A DNA stretch of 64,000 nucleotides from Ooceraea biroi (GCF_003672135.1 NC_039516.1:4881838-4945837); one strand, 5' to 3'; shown: positions 49,590 through 58,698, counted from the first letter of the stretch. The notes: generated from the letters alone by a model not told the origin. Translations and numbers: made by a program.

Positions 49590-50879
49590 ATTAAATATAA
49601 AAGAGTAACGTTAGATATTATATTAAGATATTTTTTTAGATATATTGTATGGATGCTGACATGTGATACCAAACGGGTATCACCTAATAAGACGTTCAGG
49701 CATCTGATATTCAGAAAGACGTTCTCCAATCTCTACATCTTATTCAGGCAATAACGAGCTGTACGTAGGACGATGCGCATATCGATATAATCATAAGTAT
49801 TATTCACGCCTGGAACTTATTTGCTTTTTGCTGGCGGCTGGCATACGAGTACTTCATCCGAGGCTGCTCCATCTATATTCAGTGATCGAATGACAAACGC
49901 GAAAAGGCGAAGATACGTCTAAGTCGCGCAAAGAACGAATAAAGCCGTCTGAGATGTCGCGAGTATCCTCAAAGCAGATGCGATCTATATCTCATCGGTT
50001 CCGATGGAGTCTTTCTCTGCACTCCGCCCACTATACATCGCAGATTTTTCTTTCGTATTACCATTGCCTTTAGCAGGCTGCTATAGACTATATTACCATT
50101 AATAGAAAATATTTCTCAATAATGTTTTGTAATAAACGGAAACGGAAATGATGAACACAGTTTTAAATATTCGGAAATATATTCACTTTTAAGCTGTTTG
50201 TTTTAATCTCAGACTTCAAGCTCTAAGCTCGTATTATGATATAATTATCTCTGGATCGTCCTAGCTTTTCTTTTGTTGTTACAATTTCGTGGATAATCGC
50301 GAAATAAATCTTCACTAACGATAAAGGGAATTAATAGCGGCAATTAAAGCAATATATGTGTGCAACCGTAAAGATGTCGAGTAACGAAGGAGAAGCTTCG
50401 CGCCGAAAGAAGAAACTGAATGGAGAATAGATTGCATTCATCTCAAAAACACTCGAAATGTTCACTTTTAGATTGTCGTCTGAGGACAAATCTGCATTAT
50501 AAAAGTCCATAAATCCTCGATTCGCTTTGAACTATTTTATTGCAACAATCTCGTGTGTAAAATTATTTTCTTTTTAAAGAAAAATCTTGATTCAAATAAT
50601 CTATATAGTTTTCATGTATGATATTACTGAATAATATCCATTAATGCTCGCGTACAAATTTCATAAATATAATGCACAAGAATTGTTTTCTATGAAAAAA
50701 AAATATGTCACGTGGTTAATAAAACCTGAAAAAATACGTCCACGAATTTACGAATTAATGTACGCGATATCGAGAAAATGACTCGCTTCGTGACATTACT
50801 AGAAAGAAATCTCGCCTGCATCGTGGAAATGTGTGCGTTAAAAGAAACCTGAAGTTCGTGGTAAGTAGTAGAAAGAACA

Positions 50880-50939
50880 AAAATTGCAGTGAAAGAAAGA
50901 GAGACAGACAGAGAAAGAGAGGGAGAGAGAGAGAGAGAC
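50880..50939. repeat. GA-rich polypurine tract
   Basis: GAAAGA, GACAGA and (GA)n repeats, opposed by a (CT)n tract at 51058-51101. The two could pair in a transcript or form triplex DNA. Confidence 0.75.
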
Positions 50940-51057
50940 GGCATTCCAAATGGCTCGCAGAATGGAATATAGATCATACGCGCTTTGAGAAACGCAAAGC
51001 GGGCGAGCGAGTAACGTTCACCTTCCCCGTGCACTTCCGAGCTATCGGAGCATCCAC

Positions 51058-51101
51058 TTTCTCTCCCCCCCGCCTCTCTCTCTCTCTCTCTTTCTTCATC
51101 C
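51058..51101. repeat. (CT)n/C-rich polypyrimidine tract
   Basis: CTCTCTCCCCCCCGCC followed by (TC)n. It is complementary in type to the purine tract 120 bases upstream. Confidence 0.8.
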
Positions 51102-51428
51102 GTTTCCTCGGCGATCGTTGAATATGGATGAAGCACACTTGCACTCGGCAGGAGGGTGCGCGAGCTTAAGGTATTCCGCGACGTGGATACTCTCTTCATT
51201 CGGCTAAAGCTGGAATTGTATCTCCAACGTCTCAGCATTTTTTCCTGACATTCGCGGAGGGAAGGCTCGTAAATCGGCGAAACGATATAATAACGGGTGA
51301 TAATTTGTAGAATCATAAATGATACAATTATGATGGTATTACTACGATATTTTGCCTCGACTTGGAAATTGTTAACACTCCGATATCAATATTTTTACTT
51401 TAATATCCACAGGAAATCCCGTTATATA

Positions 51429-52678
51429 TTAGGAGTGTGATTTAGTTTTGAGGGTTTTGCAACAGATGTCTGTAGTGTCAGTTTGTTCCAATAGCTGTTT
51501 CCGATAACTGTTGTTTCTTACAGTTTTGACATTATCCATGACATTTAGTAGCATTATAGCAATCGTGTTTATATCATCGTAAAAATGCAACTTCCGAAAG
51601 AGCATTTCAACATGCGTTGCTTTTGTTTTTTAATCAAAAGAAAACTGCGGCTGACGGTTATAGAATTCTTGTGGAAACTTATGGTGATTCTGCCCCATCA
51701 ATTAAGACGTGTGAATACTGGTTTAGACGCTTTAAAAGTGGTCATACTGATGTGAAGGACAAAGAACGCTCGGGACAACCAAGAAAGCTTGAAAATGCAG
51801 ATTTGCAAGCATTATTGCACGAAAATTCAACAGAATCCACTTCAGAACTTGCCAGAGCATTAAATGTTGATCGTACAACAGTTACGAAACATTTACATGA
51901 AATGGGAAAAATTCAGAAAGAAGGGAAATGGGTTCGACATGAATTATCGGAAAGTGCCATTGCGAACCGGTTGAACATTTGCATTTCGTTGATCGCCAGG
52001 CAAAAAAAGAAGAGTCTTTTGTCTCGGATTGTTACTGGGGATGAAAAGTGGATCTATTTTGATAATCCGAAACGCAGAAAATCATGGGTGGATCCAGGCG
52101 AACCATCAACATCCACTCCGAGACGGAATATTCACGGTTCAAAAGTAATGCTCTGTATTTGGTGGGATAGTGTACTATGAGCTGTTAAATCCGCATGAGA
52201 CTGTCACGGCTGATCGTTATCGACACCAATTGTACAAGTTGAAGCAAGCATTGGACCAAAAACGACCACCAATTGCGAGTAAACGACGGAAAGTGATTCT
52301 TCTTCGTGACAACGCTCGACCTGACGTTGCGTTATCAGTGAAACAAACACTATTAGAGCTCGAATGGCAAGTCTTACCGCACCCCGCGTATTCTCCGGAC
52401 ATTGCTCCACGCGATTATTATTTGTTCCGGTCGACGCAACACGCTTTAGAGGATACACACTTTCGTAATTTCGAAGAAGTGCGAAAATTCGTCGACGAAT
52501 GGATCAACTGAAAAGAAGAGTGATTTTATCGCGGTGGAATCCATCTCTTGCCAGAAAGATGGGAAAAAGTTATAGAAAACGAAGGAAAATATTTTGATTA
52601 AGGTATTCATTCATTATCATATTTAAATACATGCGTTTTTGAGCAAAAAAAACCCTCAAAACTAAATCACACCCCTAA
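51429..52678 (+). mobile_element. mariner element, full length but dead
   Basis: A 1,250-bp element flanked by TA on both sides (51427-51428 and 52679-52680), the target duplication of Tc1/mariner elements. The terminal inverted repeats are about 30 bp, starting TTAGGRGTGTGATTTAG and continuing TTTTGAGGGTTTT, with one difference between ends in the first 30 bases. Size, terminal repeats and the DD34D transposase fit the mariner family. The ends look intact, so the copy could still be mobilised in trans even though its own transposase is broken. Confidence 0.95.
51585..52601 (+). pseudogene. mariner transposase pseudogene (DD34D), frameshifted
   Basis: The remnant corresponds to a transposase of about 340 residues, usual for mariner. 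It would bind the terminal repeats through two N-terminal helix-turn-helix motifs (KTCEYWFRRFKSG lies in the first) and cut and paste the element with a DDE catalytic domain. The three aspartates are visible: VTGDEKW, LRDNARPD and APRDYYLF, the last two separated by 34 residues (DD34D). The usual HDNARPH motif reads RDNARPD. Defects: an apparent one-base loss about nine codons after the ATG at 51585; a deletion of roughly 11 bases after CIWWD near 52165 that shifts frame; and two in-frame TGA codons at 52509 and 52521. The natural stop is at 52599-52601. The protein resembles the mauritiana-type mariners; subfamily is inferred. Confidence 0.93.
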
Positions 52679-52881
52679 TAGAATAGAATTATACAAAAAA
52701 GCACGAATATCTCCCTCTCGTTTATGAGAGAAAAAGGGATATTTCACTGGAAAATCTCTTCTGTCAATTATCAAGCTACGTCGATATCGCGAAGTAGCGC
52801 ATAATATTGATGCTTGCAACGTTCACTATCGATTGCCAAAATATCGACGCTCTATGAAATTTATTCTAATTCGGTACTCAC

Positions 52882-53039
52882 CGTTCGTTGTCATAGCCGT
52901 CACATCTGCAACTGAAGAGCTGCGGCGTACAGCCCCTCTCGTCGATCGTATTTGACGTTCGCGTCCGTGTCGTTCTCATTTTCGAGCGGTGTCCAACAGC
53001 GTCACCGAATTTACAACAGGTGTTCCTGACCGTTCCCAT
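52882..53039 (-). CDS. candidate 5' coding exon with a good splice donor (weak)
   Basis: On the minus strand a frame opens after a TGA at 53049-53051, has ATG at 53037-53039, and runs 52 codons plus two bases to AACG|GTGAGTACC, a strong donor at 52881/52882. The frame is Cys-containing near its end (GCTPQLFSCRCDGYDNE). An alternative ATG at 52892-52894 in another frame would put only MTTN before the donor. The region is CpG-rich and sits downstream (minus strand) of a TATAAAAG at 53685-53692. I do not recognise the protein, there is no signal peptide, and open frames are common in this CpG-rich block, so this is a candidate only. Confidence 0.2.
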
Positions 53040-53684
53040 TTTCGCACTTCATTTTCGGCACTTCGCGGCACAATATTCATTTCGAAGCAATTCATCGGAT
53101 CCCGGACAAACGCGCGATACCTAATCGCGGCCATTTGTTATTTGAACTAATCGATTCGACGCTCGATCGCATAACGAAATTCATCGCGATGTTTCGCAGC
53201 TGCATTCACGCGGTACACCGTATCGCGCGACGCCATATTTCCACTTTGCGATGCACTTTTCAACGAACCCGAAAGTTCAATCTCGATCCAACGACCTCGC
53301 CCGCGCGAGTCAATTTCGCTGTCGAGATTCGCTCACTCGCGTCTCCGTGCTTTCGACACGTGCACTCGCGACGAGTTAATCGTGACGAAGCCAGAGGCGG
53401 AAACGAACGCGGCGTCGACGACGATCAAGTTGTTCGACACGTCTCTGTTGTACGCAGAACAAACGCGATTACGCACTTTTCGCGCAATTCCGTTGGTTGC
53501 CGCGAGCACGCGGTATTTTCGCGCGGAAATACGCTTAACTTTGATCATAGTTAGCATAAAAATTCGCGCACGCGAAATGAATGAATGTTCATTGTTTCGC
53601 GGAATGAAAACCGCGAAACAGCGAACCAATCATTAGTCCGCGCTGAGGTGCTTGCGCTCATAGCCTTCCGGGAAAGTAGAGTCT

Positions 53685-53692
53685 CTTTTATA
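53685..53692 (-). promoter_or_regulatory. TATA-box-like TATAAAAG (weak)
   Basis: TATAAAAG on the minus strand at the upstream edge of the CpG-rich block 52880-53690, pointing toward the candidate exon. No clear initiator lies about 30 bases downstream; a TCAG occurs nearer 50 bases. It is plausible as a core promoter only if transcript starts are found near 53655. Confidence 0.2.
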
Positions 53693-53729
53693 TCGCGGGC
53701 GCCTCAAGTTCGATTCTCACTAGAACTTA

Positions 53730-53902
53730 GGGTCGCTTCGATCACACTCCGATTAATTTAATTGTCGATTAACGTACAGGGCGACCAACATAAAACTTAT
53801 ATTACTTATATACGAGAATTATATTATTAGAGATTTTTATGTTAGTAGCCCTGCAAGTTAATCGACTATTTTAAATTAATCGGAGTTTGGTCGAAGTGGC
53901 CC
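53730..53902. mobile_element. 173-bp MITE with about 75-bp inverted repeats
   Basis: The left arm starts GGGTCGCTTCGATCACACTC, and the reverse complement of the right end starts GGGCCACTTCGACCAAACTC. Both continue through CCGATTAATTTAA, TCGATTAAC, CAGGGC and AACATAAAA before a short AT-rich loop. Flanks are TTA on the left and TTG on the right, so a three-base TTA-like duplication may have decayed. GGG-CC ends with a TTA-type site suit PIF/Harbinger-derived MITEs; this is inference. It sits just upstream of the TATA-like motif at 53685. Confidence 0.75.
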
Positions 53903-54799
53903 TTGCTCCAAACACATTTTTTCTTTTGTTTTCTTCGAGATACACGTCTATTGTCTCATGTATCTTCCAAAGGGCATTTTATATGATGGGTTAGATCAAT
54001 CTTGGCCCCGTTCTCGATTTCGTATCGTAGAAAGATGAAGAGGAATAGATAGAAATGTCAAGACGAGTCGAGTGGTACATTCGATGTGCACAAGCGATGT
54101 GCAGTTAAGCTCACTGTTGGATATACGGGTCCCTACGTGAAACACACTGTTCTGCTCGATTAAGCCGAATGCATTGCTGCAAAGTCGCTTCGTATTACGC
54201 TGCCGTCGCTGCCGCGTTCCGTTGTTTGCCGAAATTGCTAGCGAGATCCTTTACTAACGTTCCAATGTAGGCGCGTGCAAGTGCTCGCGACTGCACTACA
54301 AGTACTCTCATTAATAACGTCGAGATTATCGAGTAGAAACGGCGTGAAATATCAAGGAAAGGAATAAATTCCGAATTTCGAATATCCGATACACTGCCGA
54401 ATTTATATTTGCGTCATAACGGCGGGATTCGTCGGTGTAAAATCATAATATAATAATCAGACGCAAGATTAATCGTGCATCTATGAATACGCATTTATAC
54501 AGCAATATTAATTTGATTAATTGTTAGTAACAACCACACACTGAGAAAAATTATTTGATTGTATCAACAAGACGTATCTGATAGAATGCATTTTGGTTAA
54601 ACTAACCAAGAATTTCTAGTTATCACGATAGGACTGGATATTTTATAACTAGAACGTTTGATAGACTGTACTATAAGAATTTGGTTAGTATTTTCCAGTT
54701 GGATCTATAAAACTTCTAGTTATATTACACTAGACATAAGAACAAACGAAGATGCAATCAGAATTCTGGTTAATCGCAGGGCACTCCAGCAGCATTCTA

Positions 54800-55560
54800 C
54801 AGGGTGTCCCAGGTTTTAACCGACAAACTGCGGGAGCATATTCTACTAGTGGAAATAAGAAAAAATTCTTATATCGAGTTTGCTTAGAAATGCTTTATTA
54901 CAAAGTTATAAACCAATATTGAAAAGAAATATCAGATAAGTAACAACGGAACATAGTGTAGAATTTGCAAGGTCGAAGATGTTTATGTTACGTGTATTCA
55001 CATGTATTCATGTTCACTATGTTGAAACGATTCAGTATGATTGTTACTTTCACGACAGTAGCTGTTAGATTTCAATCGTCGTGTCAACTAGCAATTACTA
55101 TCAGAATGCCAAAAGTGTTTTCAAATGAGGAATACACCGATATTCATTTCGTGTACGGATTCTGTGACGGAAATGCACGAGCTGCCGTACGAGAGTATCA
55201 ACGTAGATTTCCCAACAGGAGAGTACCAGATAGATTTAAAGCAACGAATTACTAATTCAGTTACTGAGATGCAACAAAATTTTCAGGAATGTCGCACTGT
55301 AACAAATTCTGTACTACGTCGATGTCTAGCTTGTATCGATGTGCAAGGACAACATTTTGAAATGCGTCACTAAATCATTGCGTAGATAATTTTTATTTTT
55401 GTGAAAAAATCCGTTGTTACTTATCTCATATTTCTTTTCAATATTGGTTTATAACTTTGTAATAAAGCATTTCTAAGCAAACTCGATATAAGAACTTTTT
55501 CTTATTTCCACTAGTAGAATATGCTCCCGCAGTTTGTCGGTTAAAACCCGGGACACCCTG
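54800..55560 (+). mobile_element. Tc1/mariner-like DNA element, internally deleted, 151-bp inverted repeats
   Basis: The element is flanked by TA (54798-54799 and 55561-55562). Its terminal inverted repeats are exactly 151 bases on each side (54800-54950 and 55410-55560), start CAGGGTGTCCC, and differ at about three positions. The interior keeps the beginning and the end of a transposase gene but not the catalytic core. High arm identity suggests recent activity, in trans, of a full-length relative elsewhere in the genome. Confidence 0.9.
55106..55373 (+). pseudogene. remnant of a DUF4817-type helix-turn-helix transposase
   Basis: The frame from ATG 55106 encodes FSNEEYTDIHFVYGFCDGNA followed by AAVREYQRRFPNRRVPDR, the N-terminal DNA-binding region found in many insect transposase-like proteins annotated DUF4817. 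After RVPDR the match stops, and the frame ends at 55255. In the next frame, DLKQRITNSVTEMQQNFQ and LRRCLACIDVQGQHFE, ending at TAA 55371-55373, look like the typical C-terminus of the same protein family. The middle, including the DDE catalytic core, is missing, and the two parts are out of frame. Family names are from memory of the motif, not from a search. Confidence 0.7.
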
Positions 55561-55726
55561 TATTGTTTCGTGTCGTGCGTGTTGATGCATGTTCGGGAAA
55601 CGGATCGGCACGGACGGCACGTTTTCCTCCTGCAGTGAAATGAAATTAGTTAGTGGAATGGCTGTGAAGTGGCTGGTGAAGCGATGGCGGATGAAAAAAC
55701 GTGTTCTCTTCTTATATTTGTTTATA

Positions 55727-56003
55727 CAGGGTGTCCCGTAATAATCGCCTAACCTCTCGCATGCCAATAGAGCAGATCGAGATGAGCAGAAAAGTCCCAT
55801 ACCATTTTGCGATATTCGCAATAATAATCCTATACCTCGAGCGACTCGGCACTCGCCTCCGCGCGCTCTGGATTCGCTTGACTTTAATATGCAATATTTC
55901 GATTATTATTGCGAATATCGCAAAATGATATGGGACTTTTCTGTTCATCTCGATCTGCTCTATTGGCATGCGAGAGGTTAGGCGATTATTACGGGACACC
56001 CTG
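55727..56003. mobile_element. 277-bp MITE with 103-bp inverted repeats
   Basis: Flanked by TA (55725-55726 and 56004-56005). Arms 55727-55829 and 55901-56003 are inverted copies with about two mismatches, starting CAGGGTGTCCCGTAATAATC. The 71-base loop is CpG-rich. It shares only the CAGGGTGTCCCG tip with the neighbouring element at 54800-55560, so it is a different family probably using a related transposase. Short mirror-image open frames in it are by-products of the palindrome. Confidence 0.9.
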
Positions 56004-56324
56004 TATAAATATCAACATGATATTTCATTTACAGCAATCCAAGAAAACTCACGGTAATGAAACAGAAAAACGTTTCTTTTCACTAAACAGTCATGTTAAT
56101 TTAACTAAATACATTTAGTATTATTATCAAGAAAATCTGGTAAATTTAACAGGAAGGAATTAATCATGCTCATCTGGTAATTCCTAAAGGAATTCTGATT
56201 CGTCCATTTTCCAACAGACAAACTGGTTGAACCTACCAGATTTCTAATTAATGCAACCAGATTTTTTTTCAGTGCAGTTATAAGAGATGTTCATTTACAC
56301 GCAAGGATTTATAGCGTTAACGTA

Positions 56325-56358
56325 GCCGATGTTATTACACTAGTGCAATAACATCGGC
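56325..56358. repeat. 34-bp palindrome with one mismatched pair
   Basis: GCCGATGTTATT, centre ACACTAGTGC, then AATAACATCGGC. There is no loop except at the CTAG centre, and only one base pair fails to match. It lies 50 bases right of the outer element ending at 56274 and has no target duplication of its own. Confidence 0.8.
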
Positions 56359-57024
56359 GTAAAACACTGTTTATTCGTTAGAACAACGATTATTACTAAA
56401 TTTTATTATTATTATTAATATTTATTATTATTACCGGATTAAACATTGCCGCGTGTAAACGTACTCTTTCTCCTGATTAGGGCCAGTTGTTGAACAATCG
56501 TCCCTTAACGATGCTCTAGTTATACCCCCTGCATACTTCGCGACTCATTTTGCCACTCCATCTCGCGCCGCCATTTGTGGTTCGAATTCGCGCCGTGTCG
56601 GTTGTCCGAACAGAATGATGACGCGTTATCCGCCGTTCGTCGCGTCGGAGCGATTCATCCGCGCGAACGAGTATCGGGAATGTCGAGTAATATTCCGGAA
56701 CTACCGAATGAGAGATCACGCGACGGTTATTGCGCCTTAATACGTGCTCACGATCGATGCGAATCTTGTTCGCTCGAACGTAACCTGTTTTTCCGTCGGT
56801 CAGTGGAGCGAAGTTGGTCGCGGTAGTCCCGGCAATCTTGTGCACCATGAAGTGATTCGCGCGTGAGTAATTCGCGGTATGTTGGCAGGTCGGCTATAAC
56901 GTCTCGGGAGTGTTAAAAATGTCGGATGTCGACAAGATTTCGGACGATAGCCGTTATACGTTAATATGCTCGTACGATCGATCGTGGATCGCGCTTGTCC
57001 GTCGCAATCCGTTCTCTCTCCAAC

Positions 57025-57029
57025 CGGCG
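57025..57029 (+). repeat. 5-bp target site duplication CGGCG, left
   Basis: Identical to 57857-57861, directly abutting the CACAGTG ends of the element. Confidence 0.75.
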
Positions 57030-57856
57030 CACAGTGGGAGAAAAGGCTCTGTTTCTGGACAAAAATCTACCGACAGTCCAATTTTCAACCGATTTGAAAA
57101 ATGTTTGTTTAACTTACTCGTTATGAGTTCCTCTACAACGTATTACTGCTAATTTTTCAAGATAAATTAGCAGAAATTCAACATGGCGCATCCATTATGG
57201 TGGTCAAACATATTAAACTCCCGTGATGGTGAATATATTACCTATATTATCTACGTATATACAGATTTAAAATATATAAAAATAAAAAAAACAAAACCAC
57301 AAAAAGCATAAAAAGATAGATAAGAACCCTTTTACACACACAACACACACGCGCGCGCGCACACATATACAGTTTTACATACTTGTGGTAAAAGGGGGTA
57401 AGTATTGCGTTATTAATAAAATACTTTAATAAAGTAAAATTCAGTCACTCGTTAAAAATTGAAATATAGATTACGGATTTGTAATTAGCGATCCCAGAAA
57501 CTTAGATATCAATTTCTGTGCAGATCTACTGAATAATGAAAAATTTCGTTTTTCTTAACTGCCATATCGAATGTTATTCTGAATTTAAACAATTTGATCT
57601 CAGATTCGTATTTAGTGACTCTAAAAATCTGTACATACGTAGATAATATAGGTAATATATTCACCATCACGGGAGTTTAATATGTTTGACCACCATAATG
57701 GATGCGCCATTTTGAATTTCAGCTTTATCTTGAAAAATTAGCAGTAATACGTTATAGAGGAACTCATAACGAGTAAGTTAAAAAAAATTTTCAAATCGGT
57801 TGAAAATTGGACTGCCGGTAGATTTTTGTCCAGAAACAGCCTTTTTTCCCACTGTG
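57030..57856. mobile_element. Transib-like non-autonomous element with RSS-like ends
   Basis: An 827-bp element with inverted arms of about 235 bases (57030-57268 and 57625-57856), flanked by an exact 5-bp direct repeat CGGCG (57025-57029 and 57857-57861). Both ends start with CACAGTG. ACAAAAATC follows after 22 bases on the left and 20 on the right. A CAC(A/T)(G/A)TG start, a nonamer-like A-rich motif and a 5-bp GC-rich duplication are features of Transib transposons, the relatives of RAG1, and resemble V(D)J recombination signals (heptamer CACAGTG, nonamer ACAAAAACC). No transposase frame remains. The Transib call is inference from ends and duplication. Confidence 0.75.
57333..57368. repeat. 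alternating (CA)n/(CG)n tract
   Basis: CACACA, ACACACAC, GCGCGCGCGC and ACACAT in succession: alternating purine-pyrimidine DNA of the Z-forming type. It sits in the loop of the Transib-like element. Confidence 0.8.
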
Positions 57857-57861
57857 CGGCG
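57857..57861 (+). repeat. 5-bp target site duplication CGGCG, right
   Basis: Identical to 57025-57029 and immediately follows CACTGTG. Confidence 0.75.
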
Positions 57862-57974
57862 GAACGAATTATTATTCACTCCAATAATTCGTCGCATAAA
57901 AGTGCGCGATATCTCCGCGAATTCAGCCTCGGGAGTGCCGAATAAGATATTGCGCGATCGTTATTACGCGTTAA

Positions 57975-58694
57975 GGGGGGAGCCTGCTTTAGAACGCTGA
58001 AAATAAGGTATATTTTACGAATTGTTTTTGGAGAAACTATACAGCGGATCATTATAAAACTTTGATGCATTTATTAGTACATGTTTAAAGATAAAAAAAA
58101 TTATTTTTTGATTTGAATATATCGTTTGTAGAAGTCGTCCTGGAGAAATCTTAGTGCAGCCGCGTCGCCGGCATTGCAAATTGGTGAGCATTCTCCTGCC
58201 TCCAAATTTCGTCTAAACTGAAAAATTGAAATATGTTCTCGTTATTTATAAATTCCCATCGTCGATGAACCAAAGAGAGAAGAAAAAAGTTGAAAAGTGT
58301 CAAAATGGTGGAGCTTAGAACACAAAAGTACGATTTTTAGGCAAAGTTTTTGAACTTTTTCATGCAAAAATAATTGTTTAACTTAATGTTTTTATGAATA
58401 TTAAAGGTTCATCGACGATGGGAATTCATAAATAACGAGAAAATATTTCAATTTTTCAGTTTGGATGAAATTTGGAGGCAGGAGAATGCTCACCAATTTA
58501 CAATGCCGGCTGTACTAAGATGCCTCCAGGACGACCTCTACAGGCGATATATTCAAATCAAACAATAATTTTTTTTATCTTTAAACATGTACTAATAAAT
58601 GCATCAAAGTTTTATAATGATCCGCTGTACAGTTTCTCCAAAAAAATTCGTAAAATTATACCTTATTTTCAACGTTCTAAAGCAGGCTCCCCCC
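57975..58694. mobile_element. 720-bp TTAA-flanked element with about 290-bp inverted repeats
   Basis: TTAA flanks both ends (57971-57974 and 58695-58698). The arms 57975-58272 and 58406-58694 are inverted copies starting GGGGGGAGCCTGCTTTAGAA, with a few indels, around a 133-base loop. There is no transposase; open frames in the arms mirror each other. TTAA duplications are made by piggyBac and by Kolobok elements. The G-rich tip does not show the typical piggyBac CCC start, so Kolobok or an unclassified family is equally possible. Confidence 0.85.
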
Positions 58695-58698
58695 TTAA

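Larger units (their letters stand above)
49590..51428. other. non-coding stretch, no gene recognised
   Basis: Unique-looking AT-rich DNA up to about 50880, then paired purine and pyrimidine tracts (50880-50939 and 51058-51101). The 202-codon minus-strand frame at 50708-51316 crosses these tracts, is dominated by Ser/Leu and Glu/Arg runs, and is not a credible gene. Confidence 0.5.
54539..56274. mobile_element. outer element with CACTGA termini, interrupted by two nested insertions
   Basis: The left end reads CACTGAGAAAAATTATTTG, and the right end, reverse-complemented, reads CACTGAAAAAAAATCTGGTT. Internal stretches near both ends repeat TTGGTT/CTGGTT-type words. Removing the insertions 54800-55560 and 55727-56003 (each with one TA) leaves about 0.7 kb. 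I see no clear target duplication. An ATG at 55684 opens a short frame (MADEKTCSLLIF) that the second insertion cuts off. The superfamily is uncertain. Confidence 0.5.

Noticed and set aside
50708..51316. 202-codon minus-strand open frame, the longest in the window
   Set aside because: It crosses GA/CT simple-sequence tracts that keep frames open; the product is Ser/Leu and Glu/Arg runs with no recognisable domain.
53135..53636. 139- and 84-codon plus-strand frames and a 98-codon minus frame
   Set aside because: Mutually overlapping in a CpG-rich block, without domains; at most 5' UTR of the candidate minus-strand transcript.
55438..56118. Pairs of near-identical open frames on opposite strands
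   Set aside because: These are by-products of the inverted repeats of the elements at 54800-55560 and 55727-56003, not genes.
57024..57862. hAT assignment for the CAGTG-type ends
   Set aside because: No 8-bp duplication is present; moving the boundary two bases out gives CACAGTG ends with an exact 5-bp CGGCG duplication, which fits Transib better.
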